64,000 bases of DNA from Adiantum capillus-veneris (GCA_014529385.2 CM043950.1:153940445-154004444), one strand, 5' to 3'. Positions 1-12,733 are shown, counted from the stretch's first letter. A program made the numbers and translations. Notes: generated by a model not told the origin, from the letters alone.

Positions 1-75
1 GGCCGAGATTGCCCGCATTGAACTTTCTAGGCAAAACGAGCGTGCCACTTCGATACACTTGACATTTGTACATTC
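1..75 (-). CDS. possible internal exon of an unrecognised host gene (cut by window edge)
   Basis: On the minus strand a T-rich tract ending TTTGCTTTAG is followed by an open frame that runs off the window edge for 25 codons. It reads ECTNVKCIEVARSF and on, with ordinary amino-acid composition. It would be the exon after the open frame at 199-552. The family is not recognised. The splice call rests on one acceptor and an open frame only. Confidence 0.25.
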
Positions 76-198
76 CTAAAGCAAATTAAACATGCTTTAA
101 TGTGTTAAAACATGCAACGGTGCCACATCCCTGGCCTCGCTTGCCTGGCAAGGTATGTACACACCGCATCCGTTTTCGTATATATCACACTATGTACA

Positions 199-552
199 TT
201 ATAGCATTTGGTCCCACATAACAAAATAATTGAGAGTGAGGTAGATATTGTAGTTCCACATTATGAACATGCCACAGCACGACAACGTGTAAATCAAGAA
301 CCTTGCTATGTGTGGATACTCATCTTGTGCAAAAGAATAAGCATGTGCCACTAGAGAAACATTCGCTATTGGGTAGGGATCACTAGTTATCCATAGATGT
401 ATCAACAATTCTAACTCCTCAAAATTTCTCTCACGCACAAGTCTCTCTACCAAATCCCATTTGCAACAAAGTACAGGGTAGCAAATGTGAAACACTTGAG
501 AAAAATAAAAAGGGTACCTTTCATAAGCACATGCCTCTGGTGAACTAGCCAT
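199..552 (-). CDS. hypothetical exon, possible first exon of an unrecognised gene
   Basis: A 117-codon open frame begins MASSPEACAYERYPFYF and has balanced composition, unlike the microsatellite-driven frames nearby. Its middle (CKWDLVERLVRERNFEELE) looks helical and charged. A candidate donor CAAG|GTTCTT lies near 291, after the codons for YPHIAR, and could splice to the exon at 1-75. After that point the frame becomes hydrophobic and less protein-like, which favours splicing there. I do not recognise the family. It could be a gene fragment or a chance frame; transcript evidence would decide. Confidence 0.3.
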   Translation of the reverse strand: MASSPEACAYERYPFYFSQVFHICYPVLCCKWDLVERLVRERNFEELELLIHLWITSDPYPIANVSLVAHAYSFAQDEYPHIARFLIYTLSCCGMFIMWNYNIYLTLNYFVMWDQML

Positions 553-561
553 CTTCGAGAA

Positions 562-2126
<1,565 letters not shown>

Positions 2127-2394
2127 ACTAGTGAAGAGTTTCATTAAATGAGCCTACAATACCATCAAAATTTTCTAGTTCTATTATCTTCTATCAAGGG
2201 AGAACAAATATTCCTTTAAAAATCCACCATATATAATGAATAGATGTTTACAAGATTAGCAAGTGGAATTCCAAAAAAGTAAAGGGAATTTTGAGAAAGG
2301 GCCAATTTCCATAAATTATATGGACATTTCAGTAGTGTTTCCTTTTTAAGAAATGAAACTGGTGGGACATCCAAGCCTTTTTAAAAGAAAATCA

Positions 2395-2635
2395 ACGCAC
2401 AAAAACACCTCAATTTTCTTTGAGTGAATATGCCTCGATTTTTGTATTAACTAGATATATCCCTACATGCCTCAAGTAATCATCAACAAAATTTATAAGT
2501 ACAAAATTTCTTACCAGTGAAGCATGCATCACACCACAAATGTAATGTGGACTAGTTTTCAACTTGCAATCGGCTTGCATAGAACATCTATAAAAACTTA
2601 AGAGTTGTATTTTTGCTCAAAAATAAGCCTCAATT
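2395..2635 (-). pseudogene. Ty1/copia integrase core relic
   Basis: The minus strand reads NFVLINFVDDYLRHVGIYLV, which fits the copia integrase core signature around the first catalytic Asp (F-x-DDYSR-x-x-W-V-Y). Just upstream in the same frame, residues resembling the pre-core CGxM segment can be followed (YICGVMHASLV). Stops interrupt it on both sides. Family assignment comes from this signature only; it is a dead fragment. Confidence 0.5.
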
Positions 2636-3600
2636 ACATGTTTAGATGGTGCATCAAGAGGAGGAGTAACACAGTCATAGCGGATTTCAAAAAATAGAGC
2701 ATGTTTGCAAAATTTTAGATGACTAAAAAGTACTTGCCAAAGATGTCCATCTCCAATGAGCCTCCGGATAAAAATTGTGTATGATGAATCTTTTTCACAT
2801 TTTTCAAATGCATTTGATTTATAAAGTGTCGCATGCCACTATAGTATCGCCTCAACTTGAATGGTACATCTGTCATCCACAAACTTTACTGGAAGTCCAA
2901 GTCTTACAAGTGTGAATGCAAACTATAAATACTTCTTGTATCTTTGGCACTCATGAATTGAAGGACCATAGTAACAATATATACTAATTTTCTAGATTCA
3001 TATCTTGCCTTTAACCAGGGATATTGCTTGATTATGTGATGAGTTGCCTTATAGTAATTGATTTTCTTCTTATTATTTACTTTGTCACAAGATTTCTCAA
3101 ATGGATTGATTGTTTGTTGGAGGTACGGTTGCAAGCCTGCAACTTAAAGAAGAAAAATTGGAGGGGTCAATGTTACTAGTTTCTCTTCTCACAACCACGA
3201 AGGCTTGATCAATAGCATGCTAGTTAGCCCTCTTTTTTTTCATTGGCCCTTTTGTGAGAGTATAGAGACTAGAGCATCAAACTCCATTGATTAAGGTCTC
3301 CCCTCAATCAAGTCTAAGTAGAATAAGTAGAAGCAAAATTATGATGGAAAACTAGCAACGCACCATGAATTGTCTCTGTAAGAGAGCTGTCAAAAATGAA
3401 CTCCCAAGAAAAAATCAATTGCTCACAAAAAATTCCATATTAGTATCATCCTCCATAGTTTGGACCCTAGCTATTTTTAGAAATAAACAGTTATTACTAC
3501 CTCATTATGACCTACAAAAAAAATAGGTACTCTAACCCCAAACTTATTTGTTTTTTTTCCTAAGTGAATTTGGGATAATAGAACACTTGAGAGAGAGTGC
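2636..3600. other. no supported gene; probable decayed copia-related sequence
   Basis: AT-rich, stop-laden sequence between the copia relic and the small LTR element. A 76-codon minus frame at 2904-3134 (QPYLQQTINPFEKSCDK and on) has no recognisable domain. No gene is supported. Confidence 0.4.
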
Positions 3601-3606
3601 GATCAA

Positions 3607-6246
3607 TGTTGAGGTAAATGCGGCGTGCCTTCCTCAAGTGGGGCACGCACTAGTGACCAACCATCCATTGTATACACCTAATACATGATTCTTTATAGAT
3701 CTAGAATAGAGGGCTCTCGCACACTTGGTCTGAGAGTTGCTCTACCCACTCTGTGTGTCTACTTATTCATGGTGTGCTTGGTGGCCTCAAGGATTTGTAG
3801 CAATAGCTTGCACATCAACCGTGTTGTAGGAGGTAGCTCAAACTTTGGGCTTCCTAACGACAACACTTCATCCCAAGGGAGAGCTCAAGAAACGCATCAA
3901 CATCCACAACGGGTGCATTGTCGCTCCGAATCGATTGAAGACTCAAGGTCTATAGTTTGCATCAGAGAAATTGCAATATTTGATTTCTCAGAGAATGGGT
4001 CCCTTGGCATCAACACACAACTTGGACAACGATTTTGACACCCCTCAACTATAGTTTCGACATCTCGATTGCTCTCATTTGAGCTTAGAGGCAAGACACA
4101 CACACATGCTCATGTAAGAGCACCCAGAGGCATCTTAGTGTATGCGAGGAGTGCAGATTGATGTATGTTTTGGTGTGGATCAGTGGCTTAAATTGATTGT
4201 TTGTACTATGGTCTCTTACGGCATTGAAACAGGTTGCATTTTTCTTAGACATGCATTTTGCTTAAAAGGGGAGGCTCAGACCCACGAGCGGACTCTTTGA
4301 CATCGACACTTATGGATTGGCTGAGTGCTTTAGTTTGAAGGTTGTGAGTGATGGTAAAAGATTTCTACTACAACATTATAGGTGGGGGTTTTTGACAGAT
4401 CTAGGATCCGATTGAGGCATAGACTGATATCGATCTATAGGTGGAGTCTTCCACACATATACACAATTTAGATATGATTTCCTATGGTTTGTGACAATGA
4501 GATTATGAGTTTTTTTTTGCCACAGATTGGCTTGCGATTTGAAATTTCTATAGGTGTTTAAGACACCGTTAAAGGACCGTGTAGCATTTACTGTGTGATA
4601 CTTTGCGATGCATATGATTATACGTTTTACATAGTTTTAACTACTTGTGATATTTTAAGAGTGGTATTTCCCCATAGGGATATGTTTTGGCACAGTATTA
4701 CTTCTTTATGCACATCGTTTATGCTAATTTTTGGTTATTTTGCTCAGTTTCATAGAAAATTTTGTCCGATTTTTTTCAACTTTCTCAACATGTGTCAATG
4801 CCCTATGCATTCAGATATGTAATGCGTTTACAGGGTTGACTCTTGAGAGACGCGGTCTCGTTCTTGTTAACTTATGCAATTTTGCTATTGTGGTCATGTG
4901 AAACTCATTTAGCAACATTGCTTCAAGCATATGAAGCAACACGGGATATGCATACGTGATGCAAATATGGCAGTGACGCTAGTTAGTCAATCACCTGCAA
5001 TGGCTAAGTATGCAAGTGACAGTGATGTCACCTTTGCCTTCTATTCCCCTGCTATTTACTCTATGCACACACTTTTTATATGTTGATTGATGTTTTTTTC
5101 ATGTCATGCCATGTCGTGAGTGGCTCAACAGTTTTTGGAATGAGAGATGTTGCTAATGGTTCAGCATGTGACATTGTTCATGCAAGAGATATATGTTTTT
5201 CATTGCTTATTGGTGCATTTTACATGCTTCATCATGTGCATTATGTTCCAAAGCTAAGATAGAGCTTGATCGCAGTGAGAGTTGCAAAATAGTGTTTGTC
5301 ATGTATTCCTTGGAGAGTAGTATTTTCATATGCATAGGGGTTTGCTAGTGATTGCAAAGGTGTCCAGAGTGGCATGATTTACCCTTTGCACGTTTCTCAT
5401 GTACGAAACAGTAGTCTTATAAACATGTAGAAATACGCGATATGTATCTTTTGCTGATGAGATCCATGACGCTATGCACAGGATGTCTATGGATTATTTT
5501 GATATAAAGGTAGAGGAGGAGTTCTCTCATGAGTCACAACAAGTTGAATCAAAGATAAATAATATGGATTCTTTGATATATTCATGTTAGAAGCTGATAT
5601 GGTTATGCCAAGACACGGACATTAAGTCCCTATGGATGAGAGAGAGGTGGTCCTCCAAGTATATGACTAGTCCTATGGTGATGCATTTGATAGAGATAGC
5701 GTTGAGGCAACTATGCTAGCGGAGGTCACGCAATTATCATCAAGACCTGACCTAACAGTTGCAGTGGAAGCATTTGCACTTAGGGATTGTCACTCTAGAC
5801 TACATTGGCATGACTCAGGGCGGAGTTATGCAGGTTCATACATGATACCTACAACATGTACATTCAAGTTTTAAATGCAGATATTTGGCTATCACTAGAG
5901 CAGATACAATTGCGTACATACACTTTGAGAGAGCCAGTGGACGTAGGTTGAGAGTTGTTCTCTCCATGTCACTTAGGTATACTAGAGTTAGCTAGTAGGT
6001 CCACTTATCGACACACTCGCATATAAGTGGGAGTATGTTGGAATAGAAGCAATGTGCCTTCCTCGAGCTGAATACGCAATAGTGGCCAACCGCTCACTAT
6101 ATACTTATGATACCTTATTCTTTATAGATATAGAATAAGGAGCTCTCTCACACTTGGTCTGAGAGGTGTTCCACCCACTTTGTGTGTGCGCTTATTCTTC
6201 TTCTTCCATACCGCACGTACGTATTCCACACAACTGATGCTCTTCA
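3607..6246 (+). mobile_element. small non-autonomous LTR retrotransposon with 5-bp target duplication
   Basis: A direct repeat marks the ends: 5' LTR about 3607-3769 and 3' LTR 6036-6246. Both begin TGTTG and share phrases such as CACTTGGTCTGAGAG. The 3' LTR is preceded by a copia-style polypurine tract, AAGTGGGAG (6026-6033), and ends in CA. ATCAA flanks both ends (3602-3606 and 6247-6251), a 5-bp target-site duplication. The 5' LTR is shorter, probably by an internal deletion, and the LTRs are only about 75-80% alike by eye, so the copy is old. The 2.3-kb interior has no gag or pol frame, so it would depend on another element. The orientation (plus) comes from the polypurine tract. Confidence 0.75.
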
Positions 6247-6251
6247 ATCAA

Positions 6252-7216
6252 GGCATGAGTGCATCCCTACCATCCCAACATGCTTGCTCGGAGATGTGCA
6301 AAACAACTCTAGAAACAAAAGCGTCCAACATTCTTATCCAGAACCATGTATCCATAAACATTGAGCTTCCATAAACACTGAGCTTACAACATCAAGATCT
6401 TACACAATAGCACACGTGCACTTTTCAACCAATGTAACTTGCATTATGTATGACCACAAAGAGTAGTGATCTCCATCGAATTTGGCCTTCACACATGCAC
6501 AAAAAATATTTATTTTTAGCCATGTCAATGATCACATGATACAAATGTTGCCTATAAATAGGAGAAACTTCACAAAACCAACATGTAATGTTTTGCACAA
6601 TCCACACAACACTAAGGAATGCTTGTTTTGCAATATTTTCAGTGTTAAAAGGCCTGCACAAAAGGAAGGATTTGCTTAGATAATGCTTTCTACAGTGAAA
6701 ATAGAGGTCAAAGTGAGCTCAAATCAAAATTTTGATAACATCACTTATATGAGCTATCACAAAGTATACATCACCTTGCAATTTTTCACCAAGAAATGAC
6801 TTTGAATGAGATAGTGAAGCAAGGGGTTGTAGGTAACGATGCTTGAGGTGCCAAAGCCTACCCTGAAACCAATCGTTGGAACTAGGATTGAATAGTATTC
6901 AAATATGAAGATAAGCTAGTGCTTACATGCATAGTATGAGGCACAAGACGAAAAAACCTACTAATGAGGGAACAAAGTGCCTCCACAAACGTATGTATGT
7001 TCACTCACATCGAGGAATTCCAAAGACCAAGCAAGATTTGTTGAGCGAACCAAAAATCGAGCAAAACTAGCCAATCAAAGAGGATATCATACATTTTGAC
7101 ACTACTTTATTTCATGTAAGATTTCATAAAATTAACACTATAAAATTTGCTCATTATATTTCTCTAGAGGCATCAGTACATCTACAAGAATAGCCCAATT
7201 CTCTTATAGGTGTGCA

Positions 7217-7218
<2 letters not shown>
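6252..7218. other. no intact gene; decayed retroelement sequence
   Basis: Sequence after the LTR element contains only short frames. The clearest trace is the copia-like piece at about 6779-6880, listed separately. Confidence 0.35.
6779..6880 (-). pseudogene. possible Ty1/copia pre-integrase relic
   Basis: The minus strand reads LWHLKHRYLQPLASLS, resembling the copia gag-pre-integrase signature LWHxRLGHxNxxYLxxL. No further domain follows in frame. It may belong to the same decayed minus-strand copia element as the integrase relic at 2.4-2.6 kb, but the spacing does not fit a simple split. Confidence 0.3.
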
Positions 7219-7219
<1 letters not shown>

Positions 7220-7279
<60 letters not shown>

Positions 7280-7295
7280 TCTCTCTCTCTCTCTC
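7220..7295. repeat. (GT)n followed by (CT)n microsatellite
   Basis: About 27 GT units (7221-7274) followed by about 9 CT units. The apparent reading frames across it (runs of CV and SL) are translation artefacts. Confidence 0.97.
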
Positions 7296-8004
7296 ACACA
7301 CAAGCTAGTACCCAAACACTACTTCCTAGATAGTCCACTTTTAATAAACTACGTTCAATCTTTCCAACTTATGCTTAGTGTTGTCATTTCCTTTGCATCT
7401 AAAAACATCCACATGATTCTTGTACTACCCACCCCTTCTGGCCACAACTCCCTACTCGGCCATCATTCGAACTCCACCTATTGCTCCCTCTGTTCAGCCA
7501 GGCCAAATTTCCCCGTTGCTTACCTCTCCTGCACGATCGTGCCACCCACCACACCATATCATTGAAGGCCTCGGTTGCTCCCCAATATCCTTAATCCTAA
7601 GAGATAAAACGAAACCCCTTTCTCCCACGGTTTGCTCCACTACACCACACCTTCACCTTTGGCCATAGCCTCTGTTCCTCGCGCTTAGTATCCCCACCTA
7701 CACGAGAGTTGCTGACCTTCACCTTTCGCCTGCAACATTCAACTCAACTACCTCCTACATATAGCTTTCCAAGCTGACACCCTATTGTTGCCCCCCGCCC
7801 AGTGCTCGTGGCTTTTTCCACCATGCAAGGGAGGCAGAACAACGTGCTACATGCCAAGGTAGAGGAGGGCGTTTTGTGCGTGCTGATGCAAAAAGCAAGG
7901 ATTGAGAATGCACAGAGTTCCCAACTCTATAGCGCAGAGTTCACAGCAAGGACTGAGAATGCACAGAATTCCCAGCTCTATAACACCCTTACCATTGCAA
8001 AACA

Positions 8005-8007
<3 letters not shown>

Positions 8008-8044
<37 letters not shown>
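8008..8044. repeat. (TC)n microsatellite
   Basis: About 18 TC units, followed at once by CGCCACGTGC, which contains a CACGTG G-box core. Confidence 0.97.
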
Positions 8045-8046
<2 letters not shown>

Positions 8047-8076
8047 CACGTGCTATGTCCTCCTATTTTCCTCGTC

Positions 8077-8126
8077 AAAACCCCCCAAATCAGTCTGCGT
8101 CGCCGCGGACTGATTTGAGGGGTTTT
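8077..8126. repeat. near-perfect inverted repeat (long hairpin)
   Basis: The arm 8077-8095 (AAAACCCCCCAAATCAGTC) and the arm 8108-8126 are complementary at 18 of 19 positions. The inner bases extend the stem with one T-G pair and three G-C pairs (8096-8099 with 8104-8107), leaving a 4-base loop. This gives a stem of about 23 bp. It could be a small-RNA hairpin, a miniature element or a cruciform; no function is assigned. Confidence 0.85.
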
Positions 8127-8558
8127 GGCTTCTCAAACAGATTAACTTGCACACGAGTGAGAGAAGTAGAGAGGCAACGTGCATGAAGACTCAAGAGAAT
8201 GCCTATCACTGACCAAGACACACCATGAAAGGCTACCATTCACTCTTGAAAAAACATGCAAGCGGTATTAAGAGCTACGACACATCTACATCATGCTCAC
8301 CTAGTGGGTGTTAGCGCCTCTCCCTCCTCCACCTAGTAGCTAAAACCTCCTCCTCCTCCATGCCTACTAGCTGAAGCCAAATAGCACCAATGCTCTGTCG
8401 TCAAATGCCCTGTGTAGATGTTGCGGATGTCCTTCAAGTCCTCAAATGCCTTGCACAAGCCATCCCTTGATCCTTCTACCACCTTTTCCTTGGTGCTCCC
8501 ATCCCCCCTCCCATAGTTGCTTACGGGTGCAAGTTGATATTTAGAGAAGCGAAAAGGC

Positions 8559-9140
8559 TCATAGCCAGCCTAGCGTCCATGTTATCGTCTCACAGTGAGC
8601 ATCCCTTCTTTTTTTTTTTTTTTTAACTATATTTTGTGTCCACAGCAACCAACTTCATTCTACGCTCGCGTGTAGGCTCCCTTGCGCATGGCCCTTAGAA
8701 ATCTCGTGTTGCCTCCTCATATGGTCCCCTGCCTCTCCTGACGCCTCGCACCCCCTCTCCTCTTTCCCTTCAATCCACTGCCGTCTCATATTCTCACTAA
8801 ATGAATGGTTCTAGTGAATTTAGACCCAGTAGGAGCTATGTATGTTCAACAATTTTTGTGATTTGTCAGGTTTAAGCAAAAGCCGACTAGGAGAGACAGT
8901 TGGGGATACTGAAATTTCGGATGTGGTGTTGGCTCAATGGCGAAGTGTAGCAAGCGTGGGCAAATCCAAACAAGATCAATTGTGTTTTCCCTTAGCAATG
9001 CTTGTATGTTGAGTGGTGTCCGTGGGTGCCCAAAAGGGAGGTGCAAAGTTGGTTGTTGTGGGCACAAATAGAGTTTTTAAAAAAATAAATAAGGGATACT
9101 CACTGTGAGAAGATAACGTGGACGCTAGGTTGCCTATGAG
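8559..9140. mobile_element. foldback/MITE-like element with ~95-bp terminal inverted repeats
   Basis: The arm 8559-8655 and the reverse complement of 9046-9140 match along nearly their whole length. Shared phrases include CTAGCGTCCA, TCTCACAGTGAG and CAACCAACTT. The arms flank a 390-bp centre with no coding potential. Total length is about 580 bp, consistent with a non-autonomous foldback DNA element. No clear target duplication was found, so superfamily is unassigned. An A/T-rich tract lies in the middle of each arm. Confidence 0.7.
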
Positions 9141-9374
9141 AAGAGTCTCGTAACAAAGCTAGAGCAGGCCGATCCATGTTCGAATCTTACATCGTCCTTT
9201 TTGAGAGGGTTACAAGGTTGGCATTGGGTTGTTATCCATGGGCTTGGGAACAATCTTGACCTAAATGTATGAATAAAATAAAGCAACAACAGTATGGGAG
9301 TAGATGAAAACGTGCTTCCATTAGTAAGAAAATGCTGGAAGCTCCCAAGGAAAAAAGCTAGAGGGTGGCACATG

Positions 9375-9377
<3 letters not shown>

Positions 9378-9409
<32 letters not shown>

Positions 9410-9511
9410 TCATTTGTGACGGTAAGGCGAGAGATAGAAAGATGGATTTTTTTTCATGGCCTACATCGACTCTCTCTTTCCATTTCATTGATACTTTGCG
9501 TATGGGTTGTT

Positions 9512-9562
<51 letters not shown>
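9378..9562. repeat. opposed (GA)n and (CT)n tracts
   Basis: A (GA)n tract at about 9378-9407 and a (CT)n tract at about 9512-9560 are complementary and separated by about 105 bp, so a single strand could fold back on itself. Confidence 0.9.
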
Positions 9563-9565
<3 letters not shown>

Positions 9566-10124
9566 AGGTCTTGCTCGGCTTTTCACCTCGCTCGGTGAAT
9601 GGTAACACTCACTCACATCACTACAAACACTACCCGTAGCTAACAACGTATCTTCACTACATACAAATGTATGTACAATTTAAGCTTGACACAACTCTAA
9701 ATGTCATTAAAAAGTTATCAGCTAGTGAGTCTCAAGTCCAAAAGACTTCGAAAACTACAATTTCCTCTTCAGATTTCAAGAGATCTCTCATCTAAATGAT
9801 AGAATATTGGTATTACCCCCCTGCTTCAGTTGGCATACACTAGTTTCATATGCCGTATGGTTTAGTAGCTTTTATGCACTGTTTAGAATTTTACCTTGCC
9901 CAAACATATTCTCGGATCATATAAGGACCATGTACTTCAAGCAGTGCGGAGGTCAAATTGCTGCCCTAGGTAAGTAGGGCCAACTTCTAGCTGCATGCGC
10001 CACAATGTCAAATTGCCACAACATCTAGTGAAATTCAAGCTACATGCCCCATATGAGGATATGGTTCTTAAATTCAAGCTACATGTGGAGCTACATACAT
10101 GTGTGTGTGTGTTTTGGGGTGGAT

Positions 10125-10204
10125 GGGGGGGGGGGGGGGTTCTCTATTTATCTTTGAGAGTATTCTCCCTGTATCTGTATCTCTCCATATGTTTCTATTG
10201 TGCA

Positions 10205-10248
<44 letters not shown>
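10125..10248. repeat. G15 run and (TG)n microsatellite
   Basis: A run of 15 G at 10125-10139 and about 21 TG units at 10206-10248. Confidence 0.95.
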
Positions 10249-11047
10249 TCGCTATGTTTTTATATGAACAGGTTTGAGCGTTGATTTGCATTTGTATATG
10301 CACTCGTGTGTGCACTGGGCATGATTGCACGTACACATTTTTAGTGCATTTGCGCATTGTGTGCATGCACGAGCATGTATCCATAAATGTTTGGTTTATG
10401 CTTTTGAACACGCAACACCTTAGATTGTATGAAAAAAGCAGCCACATACACTAACATAATGCAGTGTGCCCTTCGTATGAAATCGCAACACCTATATAGA
10501 TAGTTGATCAAAAGAAACAAGAAAGAACTAACCACGAGCCGAAAGCCTACTTAACCACGCCAGCCTACTGCCTACTCAAAGGTAACATCAGCTATATGGT
10601 ATAATCTATGCGCAAAGCAATCAATCATCGTATATATGATTGATAACGTTGACACTGGGGCATACCCATGACACGGTACCATTTTTCTCTAATGTCACAG
10701 ACGCTTTGAGCAAGGGAAAGAAACTAGATAATCCACGGGAATTTAAAAAAAAGCACTAAAGAGGTTGACTAGTAGTAACAAGAGGTCCATCCCTTCAAAA
10801 TGGCAAACCAAACGACCGTGATATTGCTGGATCGGGCTTTCGCCCATTGTCCAATATTCCCCACCCGCAGAATGACCCGCACTACCAATGACGCGAACTC
10901 TAACCAGAAACAGACAAAAAAACAGAGATCATTAGTTGCCACGTCAATAGCTGGGATGTTCAGCCAACTCTCAGGCCTTGATTTAATAGAAAGGTAGCTA
11001 CCCTTCATTGTATCTTATATGCTAGCTATTATACATACACTCTTATT

Positions 11048-11052
<5 letters not shown>

Positions 11053-11092
<40 letters not shown>
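11053..11092. repeat. (GA)n microsatellite at a LINE tail
   Basis: About 20 GA units directly abutting the 3' end of the minus-strand LINE fragment at 11094. In that element's sense this is a pyrimidine tail continuing from its TTTC-rich end. Confidence 0.95.
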
Positions 11093-11093
<1 letters not shown>

Positions 11094-11097
<4 letters not shown>

Positions 11098-11207
11098 GAA
11101 ATGATATATTAACGTCTTCAGAAGGCCAAAATGACCTATGAGACCAATCCGTTACAAACTGGTGAAACTGATACAATGTTTGGGTACAAAAAAGAGTTGC
11201 TAAAATG
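11094..11207 (-). mobile_element. 5'-truncated LINE 3' end
   Basis: The reverse complement of this piece matches 27960-28075, the 3' end of the LINE in intron 12, for over 100 bp. Shared phrases are TGACCTATGAGACCAA and TTAACGTCTTC on the plus strand here. It is a severely 5'-truncated insertion, as is typical of target-primed reverse transcription. Confidence 0.75.
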
Positions 11208-11213
11208 AAATCT

Positions 11214-11215
<2 letters not shown>

Positions 11216-11258
<43 letters not shown>
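11216..11258. repeat. (GA)n microsatellite
   Basis: About 20 GA units, 124 bp downstream of the previous (GA)n tract. Confidence 0.95.
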
Positions 11259-11261
<3 letters not shown>

Positions 11262-11264
11262 ATG

Positions 11265-11335
11265 ATCCCGTGTAAGATCAGTTGGTAGAGTCAAACTCAT
11301 GGGACCACAAGCTTGAGAGTTTGATTTATACATTG
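11265..11335 (+). other. tRNA-like sequence (possible SINE head or tRNA relic)
   Basis: The phrase TAAGATCAGTTGGTAGAG resembles a tRNA A-box region (TAGCTCAGTTGGTAGAGC), and GAGTTTGATTTATAC lies about 40 bp on, where a B box would fall, but it is degenerate. The acceptor stem does not pair. It could be a decayed tRNA or the head of a tRNA-derived SINE. Confidence 0.3.
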
Positions 11336-11434
11336 AGGACTAAAAGCTACCGGCTGTTGACAGCATATGAACCGGATGACAGAGTTCGGAGCCAATGGCA
11401 TGCTGCCAGGTGTAATCTCCTACCATCTACAAAA

Positions 11435-11462
11435 CACAAGTAGGGCATAATGCCTACTTGTG
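11435..11462 (-). other. hairpin spanning the RH16 stop codon
   Basis: CACAAGTAGG (11435-11444) pairs perfectly with CCTACTTGTG (11453-11462). The RH16 stop codon (11454-11456) lies in one arm. In the mRNA this would be a 10-bp stem plus two further pairs past a bulged base. Confidence 0.6.
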
Positions 11463-11579
11463 GCGCCTATGCTTCTTCTTTTTCTTTTGTTCTCGACGCT
11501 TTTCACCCGACTTCATCCCATTTTTCCTAGACCAGAGCGTGCTCCTTACACCACCTGAGTCTGACTTCCGTTTCTTGGA
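11454..11579 (-). CDS. RH16: RH16 exon 14 (C-terminal basic tail, stop TAG)
   Basis: Codes residues 576-616, beginning [10 protein letters not shown] and ending [10 protein letters not shown]. Its acceptor is TTTTTTTGCAG. The lysine/arginine-rich tail is of the kind that directs nucleolar proteins. It is the least conserved exon, so its assignment rests on phase, acceptor and basic character. Confidence 0.88.
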   Translation of the reverse strand, partial: SKKRKSDSGGVRSTLWSRKNGMKSGEKRREQKKKKKHRRHK

Positions 11580-12700
11580 CTGCAAAAAAATTTGAGAAGC
11601 CAGTATGTCCCAACAAATTCGGAAAAATGAAAATCCTTTTCAATATTCTAAACAAAGCAAACCAAATGTGAATGTGAAGGTTAGAGAGTGTGAAGGTTAT
11701 GAAAGGCCTAGATACTATGAAAGGTCAAAGACCCAAGCCTTATAAAAACAGGATGGATAACATGCATTTGCTCCATCCTGATCTTCTTTTATGGTTGAGT
11801 TTTAGTTCCTCTTTTATGAGTTCTTTGCGCTTTAATGGTATCAAAGTGTAGAAATTACTTATAAGACATCTTAGGAGAAATGGCTTTTTTTTTTTTTTTT
11901 TTAAGAGCCATTAGGAGCTGCCCGTTAGTAGGTCTACAATTTCAAAAAAAAGCAACACACTTTTCAAAACATCTAAAACGCAAAAGTGAAGGGTGCTGAT
12001 GTAGAAGATGAAAAGCCCTCATGACATTGGTGAGTCGAAAAATCTTCTTTGTAGTCTCTATAGAAAGAGGGTGTCTAGCATGCATGCTATGTGTGTTTAA
12101 TTCCCCTTTCCCTTCTGTTTACTTTCTCTTTCAAGTAGCTTTGCAATATGTTACATGTAAATATTATTTTCTTGGAAGCCATTCAGAGTTGAGAAGCCAT
12201 TATATTAAAATGACCATTCAAAATTGACAGAGCCTGCTACAAATAGAAATGGAACTCACATTGACAGAGAATGACTTGAGAGGATCATTTGCTCTATTCT
12301 TTCGCTTCTTTCTGAATCCAGAAGGATGCCCCATGGCAGCTCTTGCCAGCTTCACGGCTTTGCTTGCTGCTTCTGTGGTCGGATCCCGCATGTACTCAGG
12401 GACAGTCTTCAAATGAGGAAGTGGTTGCCTCTTACTTAGCACTTTGTCATGTTTCAGTAGTTCTGACACCAAAACCCAAACTCTCTCTCTCTCTCTCTCT
12501 CTCAAAGGAGGGCTTGGACCCTTTGTATACATAATCAAATTACAAAGCCCGAAGGCATCAACTAAGCCTATAGGCATCACAGTAAAAGCCAGAACTGGCA
12601 GTGAATTAACCCTTGGGATACAACAATAACAACAAGCCAAAAGGGAATCTCTCTCTTCTTCTTCTTCTTCTTCTTCTTCTTCTTCTTCTTCTTCTTCTTT

Positions 12701-12733
<33 letters not shown>

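Larger units (their letters stand above)
7296..8558. other. C-rich sequence without a supported gene
   Basis: Overlapping pyrimidine-rich frames (7212-7668, 7802-8186) reflect base composition and microsatellites. A 51-bp unit is tandemly duplicated at 7897-7947 and 7948-7998 (units start AAGGA(T/C)TGAGAATGCACAG). No domain is recognisable. Confidence 0.4.
9141..11050. other. no supported gene; microsatellite-rich
   Basis: The stretch holds an opposed (GA)n and (CT)n pair, a G15 run at 10125-10139 and a (TG)n tract at about 10206-10248. Short frames here are composition artefacts. A GTTCGAATCT phrase near 9177 resembles a tRNA B box, but no partner A box with correct spacing is convincing. 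Confidence 0.4.

Noticed and set aside
9150-9200. Possible tRNA gene (GTTCGAATCT B-box-like phrase)
   Set aside because: No A box at the right distance and no acceptor-stem pairing.
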